Assembly (NCBI GenBank): GCA_002943765.1
Contig: PQWQ01000014.1
Span: 992,001-1,056,000, forward strand
Reading direction: 5' to 3'
From: Psoroptes ovis
Taxonomy: Eukaryota > Arthropoda > Arachnida > Sarcoptiformes > Psoroptidae
DNA: 64,000 nucleotides
Of this stretch, positions 48,826 to 63,920 are shown in pieces. The position numbers were made by a program, and so were the translations under genes. The notes under the pieces were generated by a model. It had not been told where the DNA came from. It searched no databases and was given only the letters and a program-made list of their open reading frames with translations. Position 1 is the stretch's first letter. Each line of letters opens with the position of its first letter.

Positions 48826-50948
48826 ATGGTAAAAATAATCAATCAATGTGAATAAATTTTACATTTTCTTAATCAATTTTATTCAATTTATTAAAGATAT
48901 TATCACGTTTACATTTCAAAAAATCAAATGAAAAAAATGATGGACATTTAGAGTTGAAAAATAAAGCAAATTCAATACCGGAATTCGATGAATTTGTTAA
49001 GAAAAGAGATTATATTGGAATGTTGACCATGATTGAGGTAAGAAAGCTGTTCTTCATTAATTTATCTGATCCTAATGAATTTCATATGAATAGTGTAATG
49101 CTGGAAAAGATAAAAATAATTTTGAACAAAATGAATTATGGCGTTCATTTGCATATTTTCGATTGGGTGAATATCGTAAAGCAATCGATACTTATGAAAA
49201 ATTAAAGCGCAATGAATCAATAAAAAATGACGCGAAAAAATTATCACATCTCAATTTATTAATTGATTGTTGTAAATTTTATCTTGGTGATCATTCGATT
49301 GATTTGAATTTTTTACATTCATTCGATAATGGATCAAAGGAAGATAAATTATTGGCTAATAGATTGAAAATTTATATTGAACTTAAAAATGATGACAGCC
49401 ATCATAGAGATAATAATGGCGATAATAATGTTTTTATGGAAAAAATTCAAAAAATTTTAACGAATTCAATTGAAGATCAATTATGTCTTGCATCGATACA
49501 TTTCTATCGTAATCAATATCAAGAAGCCATTGATATTTATAAGAAAATATTATTGGAAGAAAAAAATTATTTAGCATTAAATGTTTATATTGCACTTTGT
49601 TATTATCTTCTTGATTATTATGATGTTAGCCAAGAAGTATTGTCGCTGTATTGGCAAAAACATCCAAAAAGTATAATCGCTAGCAATCTGAAAGCATGTA
49701 ATAATTATCGATTATATAATGGTTCAACGGCTGAAATTGAACTGAGAAATTTAATCGATTCATTTCCTACAAATTTTTCATATGCAAAAGATTTTATTCG
49801 CCATAATTTGGTCGTATTTTTGAATGGTGAAGGTGCATATCAAGTGCTGCCATCATTGATGAATTCGATTCCTGAAGCTAAATTGAATTTGACAATTTAT
49901 TATTTGAAAAATGGTAAAAATTTTCAATTTTATTGATTAAATATTAAATAACAATTTAAATTTTCGAAACAAAGATAAAAATGATGAAGCTGATAATTTG
50001 ATCAAAAATATGGAACCAAAAATACCGATTGAATACATATTCAAAGCAATAATTTCTTCAAATATTGGTCAAAATCAAAATTCACATGAACATTTGAAAT
50101 TGGCACAAAATTATTTTCAATTGATCGGAAGTAGTCCTGCTGAATGTGATACAATTCAAGGTAGACAATGTATGGCATCATATTTTTTCCTAATCAAACA
50201 ATTCGAAGAAGTTGTGTTGTATCTTAGCTCGATTAAAAGTTATTTTTATAATGATGATGCATTTAATTTCAATTATGGACAAGCAAAAATGATGACACAT
50301 TGCTTCAAAGAAGCCGAAGAATCATTTTTAATGGTTGATAATGAAAATCTTAAAAAAGATTTAGTTTATATTTGCTGTTTGACACGCTGTTGTAAGTTCT
50401 ATCATTTTAGAAAAAAGATGGATTTATTCAAAAAATTGATCATCTCTCTCGATTCGTAGACATTATGAATGGCAAACCAATAAAAGCATGGGAAATGTAT
50501 TTGAAATATCAACAATCAAAAGAATCAACCATCCTTTTACATTTAATTGCCAACGATTGTTATAAGGTATTTTGAATTTTTCAATTTTCCCATTGACTTA
50601 TCTTCTTATTTAAAAATTCGTCAATAATGATCAGATGGGACATTTTTTGATTGCATTACGTGCATTCGATATATTGGAAAAATTGGATAAAAGTCCCGAA
50701 TATTGGGAAGGTAAACGTGGTGCTGCTGCTGGCTGTCTACAAATGGTCATATGTAAACAAGAACCAATGTATGTCGATGATGGGGATTTGTACAAAATAG
50801 GTTTTGTAATTTCAAAAATTTTGTTTTTTTTTCGAAACTTTAATTTAGTGATCATCTTTATGAAGCAATTAAATTGTTACGAAATTCAAACAATCCACAA
50901 TCGAATCAAATGATTGCAATTATGAAAAATTATACGCAAGAAATTTAA
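48826..50948 (+). CDS. IFT56: Intraflagellar transport protein 56 (TTC26)
   Basis: IFT-B subunit needed for cilium assembly. Exons: 48826-48828 (ATG only), 48897-49037, 49094-49913, 49975-50391, 50460-50566, 50635-50768 and 50849-50948, 573 aa (human 554), all phases closing. Features read ILSRLHFKK, PEFDEFVKKRDYIGMLTMIE, RLGEYRKAIDTYEKL, EDQLCLASIHFYRNQYQEAI, YLALNVYIALCYYLLDYYDV, NLKACNNYRLYNGSTAE, RHNLVVFLNGEGAYQVLP, SSPAECDTIQGRQCMASYFF, ESTILLHLIANDCYK and PEYWEGKRGAAAG, matching the TPR protein along its length. The ATG-only first exon (ATG followed by GTAAAA) is inferred because the second exon has no upstream ATG but starts with the ILSR that follows Met in relatives. BBS4 follows 185 bp downstream. 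Confidence 0.93.
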
Positions 50949-51133
50949 TTTTATTTCATTTATTTATTTATTCAAAATAGTAGTCACCAATGGTAACGAG
51001 GAAAAAAACGAATTTCCTTGACAACCATAAACAATGACACTGAAATAAATATGCGAAATAATCTTAATCTTGATTTTTCTCGAATAAATTTTGATCCAAA
51101 ATTTTAATTTTTTGTTTTCCATAAAAAAAAAAC

Positions 51134-52552
51134 ATGTCTCAAGACAAACGATTAGCACCATTTGAACGATATAATTGGCTTTATCATTTATATTTTATAC
51201 GAAATGATTTTGATGGTTTCAATGAACAGGTGAAACATTTACAGGTTAAAAGTGAATATTGTCTGTATTTAAATGGTCTGATTGAATTGCGTAAAGGTGA
51301 TGCGAAATCAGCATTACAACAATTCAATCAGCTACGTTCGTTGAATAATATAATCTATATTAAATCTATTGCACGATGTTTGTTGATATTGGGCAAACAT
51401 CAAGCTGTTTGTGATTTGATCAAAGATGTTGGCTTGAAAATCGTACAAAATGATTGGGAATTATGGACATTATATGGCTATGCATTATTGTATTTAGGAT
51501 CATTTTTACAAGCAAAAGAAGCATTTCAAAATGCATTACAAAATACATGTCAAGTTGAACCATTTATTGCTTTGGCTAAATGTCATATCAATGAAAAAGA
51601 TTATAAATCAGCAATATTTGTTTTACGTCGTGCAACAGAGTATGGCACAGAAAATTATTTTTTAAAATAAAATATTTCAATTTTTTTAAAATTTTGACAC
51701 GTCTTTAGGATATCACCGAATGACATAAATTTGACTACAAAACTAGGCATTCTATTGTACACCAGTGGCATCGTAACGAAAGGTATTGAAAAAATTTACG
51801 AAGCTGATGCACAAACACAAACACCTGATCTATCATTAACCATAGCAATGGGAACTATTTTACAAGAAATCAAACAGGATATAGATGGCGCATTTCAACG
51901 TTATCGTCAATCCGATGTATTTGAATGTCCAATATTGTGGAATAATTTGGGAATTTGTTTTGCTAACAAAAATAAATATGTTGCAGCCATCACCTGTTTG
52001 AAGCGTGCATTCTTTCTGCAACCACTTGATTGGCGTATTAATTATAATCTTGGCCTAATTAATCTTAAATTGAAACAATATGCTAGTTCATTTCAATTTT
52101 TCAAAAATGCTGTAGCATTTTGTACGGTTACAAATCCAAATTTATTGACATTATTAGGTATTTAAAACATGTGATTAACTCAAAAAAAATTTTATTAATC
52201 CTTTAATTATGACCAATTATTATTATTTCTTTAATTCAAAAATACAGCAATTTGTTTAGAATTCCTGAATGATTTATCAAATTCATTACAAGCACATCAA
52301 ACAGCATGCAAAGCAATCGAAACAACTGGTGCATTATCCCTGATTAATTATGCCGTCTTTTTATCAACAAATAATTATGAAATGAATCGAGAGAAAATTA
52401 TTGAAATAATGATGGAATTTGAAAAATGTTGGTTAAAACGTAAAAATAATTCAAATGAATTCGATGATAATATTATGAAAACGGCTACAGCATTAGCAAT
52501 ACAGCTGAATTTATCAACACATTTGTCATGGTTAAAACCTAAAGATGGATGA
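51134..52552 (+). CDS. BBS4: BBS4, BBSome TPR subunit
   Basis: BBSome component that traffics membrane proteins to and from cilia. Exons 51134-51639, 51709-52157 and 52248-52552 give 419 aa (human 519). Diagnostic stretches are FERYNWLYHLYFIRNDF, CLLILGKHQAV, DWELWTLYGYALLYLGSF, LRRATE joined to ISPNDINLTTKLGILL, DGAFQRYRQSDVFECPILWNNLG, NKYVAAITCLKRAFFLQPLDWRINYNLGL and KQYASSFQFF. The N-terminal low-complexity part and the C-terminal tail of vertebrate BBS4 are shorter here, ending SWLKPKDG. Without the first intron the frame would end at 51670 inside the TPR array, so the GTATGG donor at 51640 is required. Confidence 0.93.
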
Positions 52553-53738
52553 ATAATGGGAACATTTGAACTACTGAATCATCATCTTCATCTTCAAACA
52601 TTCAACAACTACATTAGACACTTGGTCATCGACCGTGTGAAGAAAAATCGACCACAATACCATCTATCGCTTCTCATGTTTACATTTGATTAATGTAGCA
52701 TTTATTAAATTATTATTATTTAATGTTTGTTTATTTTATTTTATTTATTTATATTGATTTGTCCTAAATTTTATTTCTAAGAAAAATCAAGAAAAAAGAA
52801 AAAATTTGTTTTGAAAAAGAAAACTCTCACCGAAATAACACTACAAATATCAGATCTATATCTATCTATCTATTTATCTATTTGTATCATTTCATCATTC
52901 ATTCATTTGTTCAAAATCTAATTGATTTAGTTTGCTTGTTACATTATCATCTGTCGTATTTTGAATCTCTTGTCATTGTTGTTATTTGTCATGAATTTCT
53001 GGTAATTCAACTTTATTGAGCTTCTTTGCTTTATTATGCTCAAACATGTTCATTGATTGATTTAAAATTAATTAAAAAAACACTAAAACAATTGACTGAA
53101 ACAAACAAGATCAACAAACTATTATTAATTTCTCTTGAAATAAAATGACAGAAATCAATTGAAACACAATAGAAAATTGCTATTCGTTCAAATAACCAAA
53201 AATTTAATTTTTGAATAATTGAAAATTATAACATATGAATCTATAATTTAGTTTTTCAGCTGTTGTTGTTATTATTGTATTGATTGATTTCTATAGGCTT
53301 TTAAACTATGTGCGTGTGTTTGTCAGTGTTTGTGTGTTTGTGTTTGTCGAAAATGTATGCGTAATTATTGATATTTTTTGATTATTATCATCATCATTGA
53401 AAACTAAAACAAAAGCAAACTTCTCTCAATGAAATAAATTGAAAAAGAAACACCAACTAATGATGAGTGATGATGATCGCAATACCAAACATATTGGCGA
53501 AATGGTATACTCAATTCATTATTGAAAATATATGCATTAATCCAACCAATCAATTGAATTGATGATGATGATGATGATGTTTTTTTTTGTTTCTTAAAAC
53601 ATAAGAAATCAATCATATCATTTCATTCATAATAATAATTCAATGAAACTTATCTCTAGCTTTTTCTAAGGAAAATATTTCGATTAATATAAGAAAATAA
53701 GAAAATCAAAAACAACTTGAGTAATTAAATCTTATAAG
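52553..53738. other. Intergenic region
   Basis: About 1.2 kb between BBS4 and RALGPS, both plus strand. It contains TATC repeats near 52857-52885 and GAT repeats near 53560-53580. A 70-codon minus frame at 53404-53616 is low complexity and not called. The RALGPS promoter should lie at the right end. Confidence 0.5.
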
Positions 53739-56286
<2,548 letters not shown>

Positions 56287-56403
56287 AACAAACAAAAAAA
56301 ATCGATAAATGTATTTTATTAATCAAATTATCAATAAAAGAAAAGAAAATGAACGAAAATAAAATATAATTTCTTATAAAATTTTGGTAATTTTGTAGAC
56401 AAT

Positions 56404-58084
56404 ATTTTTTTCGATTTTTTTGAAAAATTTTGGCGATGGATAGCCTTAGATTTTTTCGAAAAATTCAAAAATTTTGACGATGGATAGCCTTAGATTTTTT
56501 CGATTTTTTGAAAAATTTTGGCGATGGATAGCCTTAGATTTTTTCGATTTTTTGAAAAATTTTGACGATAGATAGCCTTAGATTTTTTCGAAAAATTCAA
56601 AAATTTTGGCGATGGATAGCCTTAGATTTTTTCGAAAAATTCAAAAATTTTGGCGATGGATAGCCTTAGATTTTTTCGAAAAATTCAAAAATTTTGGCGA
56701 TGTATAGCCTTAGATTTTTTTGATTTTTTGAAGAATTTTGACGTACTATAGCCTTAGATTTTTTCAAAATTTTGAAAAATTTTGACGATGGATAGCCTTA
56801 GATTTTTTCGATTTTTTGAAAAATTTTAGCGATGGATAGCCTTAGATTTTTTTGATTTTTTGAAGAATTTTGACGTACTATAGCCTTAGATTTTTTCAAA
56901 ATTTTGAAAAATTTTGACGATAGATAGCCTTAGATTTTTTCGAAAAATTCAAAAATTTTGGCGATGGATAGCCTTAGATTTTTTCGAAAAATTCAAAAAT
57001 TTTGGCGATGGATAGCCTTAGATTTTTTCGAAAAATTCAAAAATTTTGGCGATGGATAGCCTTAGATTTTTTCGATTTTTTCGAAAATTTTGACGATAGA
57101 TAGCCTTAGATTTTTTCGATTTTTTGAAAAATTTTGACGATAGATAGCCTTATATTTTTTCGAAAAATTCAAAAATTTTGTCGATGGATAGCCTTAGATT
57201 TTTTCGAAAAATTCAAAAATTTTGTCGATGGATAGCCTTAGATTTTTTCGATTTTTTGAAAAATTTTGGCGATGGATAGCCTTAGATTTTTTCGATTTTT
57301 TGAAAAATTTTGGCGATAGATAGCCTTAGATTTTTTCGATTTTTTGAAAAATTTTGGCGATAGATAGCCTTAGATTTTTTCGATTTTTTGAAAAATTTTG
57401 GCGATGGATAGCCTTAGATTTTTTCGATTTTTTGAAAAATTTTGGCGATGGATAGCCTTAGATTTTTTCGATTTTTTGAAAAATTTTGGCGATAGATAGC
57501 CTTAGATTTTTTCGATTTTTTGAAAAATTTTGGCGATAGATAGCCTTAGATTTTTTCGATTTTTTGAAAAATTTTGGCGATGGATAGCCTTAGATTTTTT
57601 CGATTTTTTCGAAAATTTTGACGATAGATAGCCTTAGATTTTTTCGAAAAATTCAAAAATTTTGTCGATGGATAGCCTTAGATTTTTTCGGAAAATTCAA
57701 AAATTTTGACGATAGATAGCCTTAGATTTTTTCGAAAAATTCAAAAATTTTGGCGATGTATAGCCTTAGATTTTTTCGAAAAATTCAAAAATTTTGGCGA
57801 TGTATAGCCTTAGATTTTTTTGATTTTTTGAAGAATTTTGACGTACTATAGCCTTAGATTTTTTCAAAATTTTGAAAAATTTTGACGATAGATAGCCTTA
57901 GATTTTTTCGAAAAATTCAAAAATTTTGGCGATGGATAGCCTTAGATTTTTTCGATTTTTTCAAAAATTCTGACGATGGATAGCCTTAGATTTTTTCGAA
58001 AAATTCAAAAATTTTGACGGTGGATAGCCTTAGATTTTTTCGATTTTTTGAAAAATTTTGACGATGTATAGCCTTAGATTTTAA
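56404..58084. repeat. 44-bp satellite array, about 38 units
   Basis: Units carry the constant core GATAGCCTTAGATTTTTTCG and a variable half. Type A continues AAAAATTCAAAAATTTTG, type B ATTTTTTGAAAAATTTTG, and rarer C (TTTGATTTTTTGAAGAA, then GACGTACTATAG) and D (CAAAATTTTGAAAAATT) types occur as C-D pairs three times. Spacing of AGCCTTAG is 44 bp throughout. The array lies between the RALGPS 3' end and the plastin stop. Confidence 0.97.
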
Positions 58085-58140
58085 AAAAATTTGCAAAAAC
58101 CGCTCAACATTATTTTATTTAATTTTTCAAATGATTGCAA

Positions 58141-60448
58141 TTATTGGTCGACATGATTGTCAGTGTTATCAACATTATTATTGTTGATTTGATCGACAGC
58201 TTTTCCCATATTTGGAATGTAATCTCTTGCCATTAAACAAGCGAAAACTGTCATAACCATTTTACTTTTCACTTCGGCAATATCTTCTGGCAGCGCATAG
58301 ATGCGTGCACCAATTTTTCTGGCCATCGAAATAGCATATTTTGCGTTGGCCAATTTTTCCTAATTTGAGATAGAATTATATCACTAATATATTCATTATT
58401 CGAAATCTATTTAATATCTAACCTCGTGAGTTGTTCCTTCATAAATTTGGCTATAATTAATTGATCCAGGTTTAATGGCCTCTATGAGATCAATGACAGG
58501 AATGGCTGTCGAAATTGATGAATCTTGAAAATTTTTGATTGTAGATGATTTACCGGCTTCGCGTAACTAAATAAAATTAGAAAAATGAGAAAGCTGATAA
58601 ATGATAAATCATTCTCTCACCTTATTATTAGTCCATTCTATGATCTCATTTTCAACAATGGCGTTCGGTGCCGAACCATTCGAATCATGATTAGTTAATT
58701 TTGATAAAATACTCAAAGTATAGGCACGCATCAATTGCCATACTAAGGCCAGCGTTAATGTTGGATTACCTTCGGAAATGTCTTGGCCAGCGATACCGAC
58801 CAATGAGAATTTTAATTTTTTACCAAGTTGTACTGCATAATTACAATTTTCGATTTTTTCCATAAAATATTTCAATTTGCTAAAATTTTGATGAACATTC
58901 GACCAATTCACAATACCGGGTTGAATAATATCGAAAAGCTAATCATCATGACAAAAAAAACGATGAGTAATGCTCATTTTTTGTTAATTTTCATCATACC
59001 TGAAAAATGATTTTGCCATCAGCAAGATCACTGTATAACCAATTTACATATGGATCCACGCCCATAGAATTCATCCAATTGCGATAAGTTTTTTCTTCTC
59101 GTGTTTCTTCGATCGTTTCTAATGGTTCAATATTTTCAGGCGTATCCAGACCAGGATAATTATTGAAAAGATTGGCAACGAATGCAACATTCAATTTGTA
59201 AACACCATCAACAACATTTTGGGGTGTAAGAAAGCTGCGACAGCCTAATTTATCCGCTTGTTTCAACATCATTTCGGCTCTCTCCAACATATCTCTTTCA
59301 CGTAACGCATCTTTGTTGACATTTTTCTCTGCCGGTGCAATCTGATACAATAAATGGGTGTACACTTCAGAATCTTTAATGTCATTGGTGAAATTTGAAA
59401 TTCTTCGATCAACATTTGCTTTTTCCAATTGATAATTCACCCATCGAATCAATATTTCTTCAGGAGATAATTTTAATAGATCACCCATTTCTTCATTATC
59501 ATTCAATAGATTGACCAAACCAGGGCAGTGTTCGATGGTGATTTGATTGAATAAACCTATTCGTATAATTTGCCATAATAATCCAAGCACTAGATGTGGA
59601 CGTCCTTTCGAAAGATCATGTGCATCAATATTAATAATATTGCAACCGATAGCTTGAGCTGAATTCAAAGCCAATGTTAAATTTTCATGTTTTGTGTAAA
59701 GAGTTAAATTTTTCTTATTTATGGCACGTTCATCGATAGTATCAGGACATGAATGATTGATGATTTTACATAGAAGTATACCATCTTTTACTTTATCATA
59801 TAATGTTTTACCTTCCAAATCGATTGGTAATAATGTTTTCAAATCAGTATCAGATGCTAAGTGACTGTTTAGTAATTTGATATATTTTGACAGAAATAAA
59901 ATAAAGATTAATTAATTCTATTAAAAAGTGATTCATTAATATAATTACGTGTTTATCCAATCAGAAAAAGCAACTTGTTCTTCATGTCTAACGGAATGTG
60001 TAGTACCAGTTGTACTAGCTTCAGACATGCCACCTAATGTATCCAAATTTACACGTTTTGATATGGATGATTTAAAGGAATTGGCAACATCTTGTGCGCG
60101 TAAATCCAAACATAATTTAATGAATTCATCTTTTGACAGACGTCCTTTTTCTTGTGTTGATGACGATTTTTTCTTATCAATATCTTCGATCAATATACGT
60201 ACACGCCATAATGGTAATTTAAATCCAACTATATCTAAACCATCTTTTACAGTGGTTGCATCTAACGATTGATTCTGTTTTTCATTTTTTTCAAAGGATT
60301 GATAAAAAATTAGTGCAAAGATAAATAAATATAATGATGAATAAGTAATCAATTATTGAAAATCTACCTCATTGAAAAGGCTGGCAATACTTTCATGCTG
60401 TTCTTCACTTAACGAAAGTGATTCCAAACTATTAGTCAAAGTTTCCAT
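58141..60448 (-). CDS. PLS3: Plastin / fimbrin, actin-bundling protein
   Basis: Cross-links F-actin through four calponin-homology domains. Exons in coding order 60448-60368, 60274-59949, 59864-59000, 58938-58621, 58566-58423 and 58359-58141 give 650 aa (usual about 630). CH signatures are PIDLEGKTLYDKVKDGILLC, TIDERAINKKNLTLYT, LNSAQAIGCNIINIDAHDL, GRPHLVLGLLWQIIRIGL, GVDPYVNWLYSDLADGKIIF, IENCNYAVQLGKKLKFSLVG, GNPTLTLALVWQLMRAYTL and ANAKYAISMARKIGARIYAL. The N-terminal headpiece is altered: the first EF-hand loop is missing at the exon 1/2 junction, and the second (DIDKKKSSSTQEKGRLSKDEF) has an insertion and lacks normal Ca ligands. The C terminus carries an extra Asn/Asp tail. The satellite array starts 57 bp beyond its stop. 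Confidence 0.93.
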
Positions 60449-62104
60449 TTTATTGATTTATTTCGTATAACTTTGATGATGGATAATCTCAAATTATAAA
60501 TGATAAAAAATAATTTTTTTTCAATCGATTATCGATATATGATCGTCGGTAAATTTTTGTTTTAACAAAAGTAAAAACCACTTGAAATGATTTTAAAATT
60601 TGAAATAAAAGTTGATTTTCTCTATTTAGATATTCGATAATTCAAAAAATTAAATCAATTAAAACGATCGAAAATAAATTGTTTTTAGAATTGTTTTTGA
60701 ATTTAAATTTTGATTTGTTTAGTTTGTTGTTTTTTTTCAATTTTCAATGTTTATGTTTATTTATTTGAATTTGAAATATGACAAACAACTATGATTTGAT
60801 TTATTTTTGTTTAATGATGGAAGAGAGCAAAAATATAAAAAAAAAAAAAAATTAAATCAATTATTTTCATTAAATTGAAATGAATTCATAATCATCACGA
60901 GATAATCACACACATGCACATACACAAACACACACAGTTATAATGATTATTAATATTTTATCAGAAAAAAAATAAAATGAACCGGCTAAAATTTTGATAT
61001 TTGTAAACATTTAAATGAATGAATTTAAATATATTACTATAGCTTGATAACTGAAAATGAATTGAATTTCAATCAATTAAATTTTTGAGAAAAATAAAAT
61101 AAAATTTTGAAAATGATGATTCATACATGAAATTGCAACAAATAGCGAATGGTGGTTTCAAATAAATGATGCAAAAATTCAAATAATAATCATTCAAATG
61201 ATGATGATGATGATTGGTGATAATTTGAATATGTTTAATCATCAATGAAATGAATGATTGAATGAATCGAAATGAATAAAATGAATGAAAATAAAATAAA
61301 ATAATATAAAAATCAAAAATAAAAATTAAAAATCAAATCAAAACACAATGGCTATCTATGGTTTCATTTATTTATTTTTATTTGTTTCTGTTTCAAATTT
61401 ATTTATTTATTTTTATTTTTTTGATTTTGAAATTGAAAATGTTTTGCAGTCAATCAACACAAATGATTATATTTGCTTTGTTATCATGGAAAGGAAGAAA
61501 AAATGTATGCATATAAAAACCGACAATTTTGATATTTTATCAATTATTTATCAAATGAAAAATAGAAACATTTGGCGTTGTTGTATTTGGTGATTGTATT
61601 GTATTATTTTCATTTAATTTTAGTTGATTTACTTTTTTTTGATTTAGCAATGTGTGTGTTTGTTGCTATCATCCATCACCAATCACCAATAATATTAACA
61701 ATAAAAAATGATAATTATTATTATTAATAATATACACAAGTATTTCAAAATAATAAACAATAAAATGAAATAAAATTGACTAATAGTTATTGTTTTATTG
61801 TATTGCTGTTGTTGTATTACCATTATACAAGTATTACAACAACAACAACAACACCACCACCAACACCAACAATAACAAGCAACAAACAACGATTGAAGAT
61901 GATAATGATAATTATAAGAAAAAATACACACGGGCAGGACCAAATATGATGATTACAATGATGATAATAATGAAAATATTTCAAATGGCTTTAGAATAAT
62001 ATCTGAAAATATTGATAATATTGTTAGATGTTTGATGTAAATGGTAAATGTTGCCGATATTTCATTTCATTTTATTTTGATTATTTATCAATGAGATGCC
62101 TTTA

Positions 62105-62136
<32 letters not shown>

Positions 62137-63260
62137 TTGATTCAATTCAATTCAATTCAAACAAGTGTATGAAAATAAAAATGAATGAATTCAAATATTG
62201 CAACAGTAGCAGTATAGTGAGTGTATGGTGGCTATGCAAGACTCTTGAATATGGTGTCCACCATCTCATCAATATATTGATGCTTTCGTACCTTTATTAT
62301 TTGGATAGTGTTTGTGGTTGGATGGATGGATGGTTGATTGAGAAATTGTTGCAGATTTTTTCTATCAAGTTTTTTGAATTATTGATGTTTGTTGCATGCA
62401 ACATTGAATTGAAAATTCAAAGCTAAAAAATGAGAAATGATTGAATTTCAAATGAAGAGAGAAACAAACACGATGAATGTGTTGGTGATGATGATGGCGG
62501 TGGTGGTTAGTTGGTTGGTTGGTTAAGGCAGTTAGTCGATTTAAAATGATTACATCAACAACAATATTTGACCAAAAGTAACCACCACCACCACCACGAA
62601 ATCAAAAAACCTGTATTTAGATGTAAACCTCTAAAAGAGAAATTGAAGACAACTCTTACTTACTTACTAATGATGATGATTATAAAATATTGAGATACGC
62701 CAACAATTTCTAAATTGAAATTACTAAATGATTTTTTTGGCTTGAAAATTGATTTAGTTTTTTTTTTTGATTATCGAAACATATTTTTCAATCAATCTGA
62801 TTCATTGAATTTTAGTTTCTATGGTTTTCAAATAATTTTTTCCGGCAAAAATTTTTGATCAAAGATTACTTTTTTTAAATTGAATATCCGGTACATTTGT
62901 TCATTAGTTGTATGGAATAATATTGATTTTTTAATTTTTCGTTGACCAATCAACAAGGGTCATGACCAATTAAATCAAATAATTTTTGAAATGAATGTCA
63001 ATCGACTTAAATTTTGACATTTGATTTTATCTTTGAACATGATCATGATCATTAGATCAGATCGTTTGAATCATCAAACATTTTTTCGACCGAAAAAATA
63101 AAAAAAAACAAATAAAAAAGATCAAGGACACATTTTTCAAATATTTAATTGATGATTACAGTATTTGAAATTGATTTTCATGTTTGAAATTTTTTAAATG
63201 AAATATTTATTTATTCATAAATACTAAATGGAAAATGAAAATAATAAAACTAACATTACT
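60449..63260. other. Intergenic region with simple repeats
   Basis: 2.8 kb between the plastin start (-) and the C22orf39-like stop (-). It holds a CA-rich stretch near 60908-60938, GATGAT near 61199-61214, CAA/AAC near 61838-61890, a CT run at about 62110-62138, and GGTT/GGAT runs near 62320 and 62508-62525. Frames at 61348-61593, 61790-61999 and 62028-62426 are composition-driven and not called. The left part presumably contains the plastin promoter. Confidence 0.5.
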
Positions 63261-63786
63261 TCATTCATTGGCAATTGGTCGGTTCCAATCTTTGGGTGGT
63301 TCATTGCGATATTCCCAAACATTGTTTTCGGCTGCTTTTGCAAATCTTTTTTCTTTTCTTGTTAATTCACTTTCAATTACACGATTCTATATATGTTTGT
63401 TGAAATGGGAAGATTATATAGTTTTCTATGTTTGTAAACAAAATTATTGTCACATTTTCATTTAATTCTTACCAAATAATTTACATCTTTCGTGTTACGA
63501 AATTGATAACAATTATGGTAATCATCACGCCAATCATCGCAATCATCCATCGTACCAGATATGAAATATTGATGTATTCTTGCTCTTATCGCTGGATTTA
63601 ATCAAAATGATTAGATAATGGCCAATTTAAATAAAATTTTTTAAAAAATATATTACATCGACAATCTTTATATTCTTGTAGATACCAATTACATGGTCTA
63701 ACCATCCATGAGTATTTGCCATATTTACTAATTTCTTCGGCACTTAATTCACATTCAAATCTATCTTCTGGTTTACGATCTTCCAT
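63261..63786 (-). CDS. C22orf39/PANTS-type UPF0545 protein
   Basis: Small cysteine-containing protein; the mammalian relative PANTS affects synaptic plasticity, and function elsewhere is unknown. Three exons, 63786-63657, 63591-63473 and 63386-63261, give 124 aa (human about 105-140 by isoform). Conserved pattern: WMVRPCNWYLQEYKDCRS, then IHQYFISGTMDDCDDW, DYHNCYQFR, and the C-terminal WEYRNEPPKDWNRP. The cysteines form CX9C-like pairs (C-x9-C and C-x9-C), a hint of CHCH-type folding. All splice phases match. The start is the first ATG of the frame. A further minus-strand frame begins 134 bp upstream. Confidence 0.87.
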
Positions 63787-63920
63787 TTTAAAGAGATTTG
63801 TTTTTTTTCAAATCAATTTTTGAAAATTTAAAAATTCATGTGTTTTTGAATTTGACTGAAAAATGATGAATTCATACATTGAAAGTAACAATTTTATGCA
63901 AGGTATGAAAATGTTTAAAA

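Noticed and set aside
51640..51670. Apparent early end of BBS4 at 51670
   Set aside because: A GTATGG donor 30 bp earlier joins in frame to the next TPR exon with family-conserved residues.
56404..58084. CRISPR-like array
   Set aside because: Units are contiguous 44-bp repeats without unique spacers, in a eukaryotic intergenic site; it is a satellite.
61790..62426. Frames in the right intergenic region
   Set aside because: They translate CAA/AAT, CT and TTG simple repeats and lack domains or splice context.
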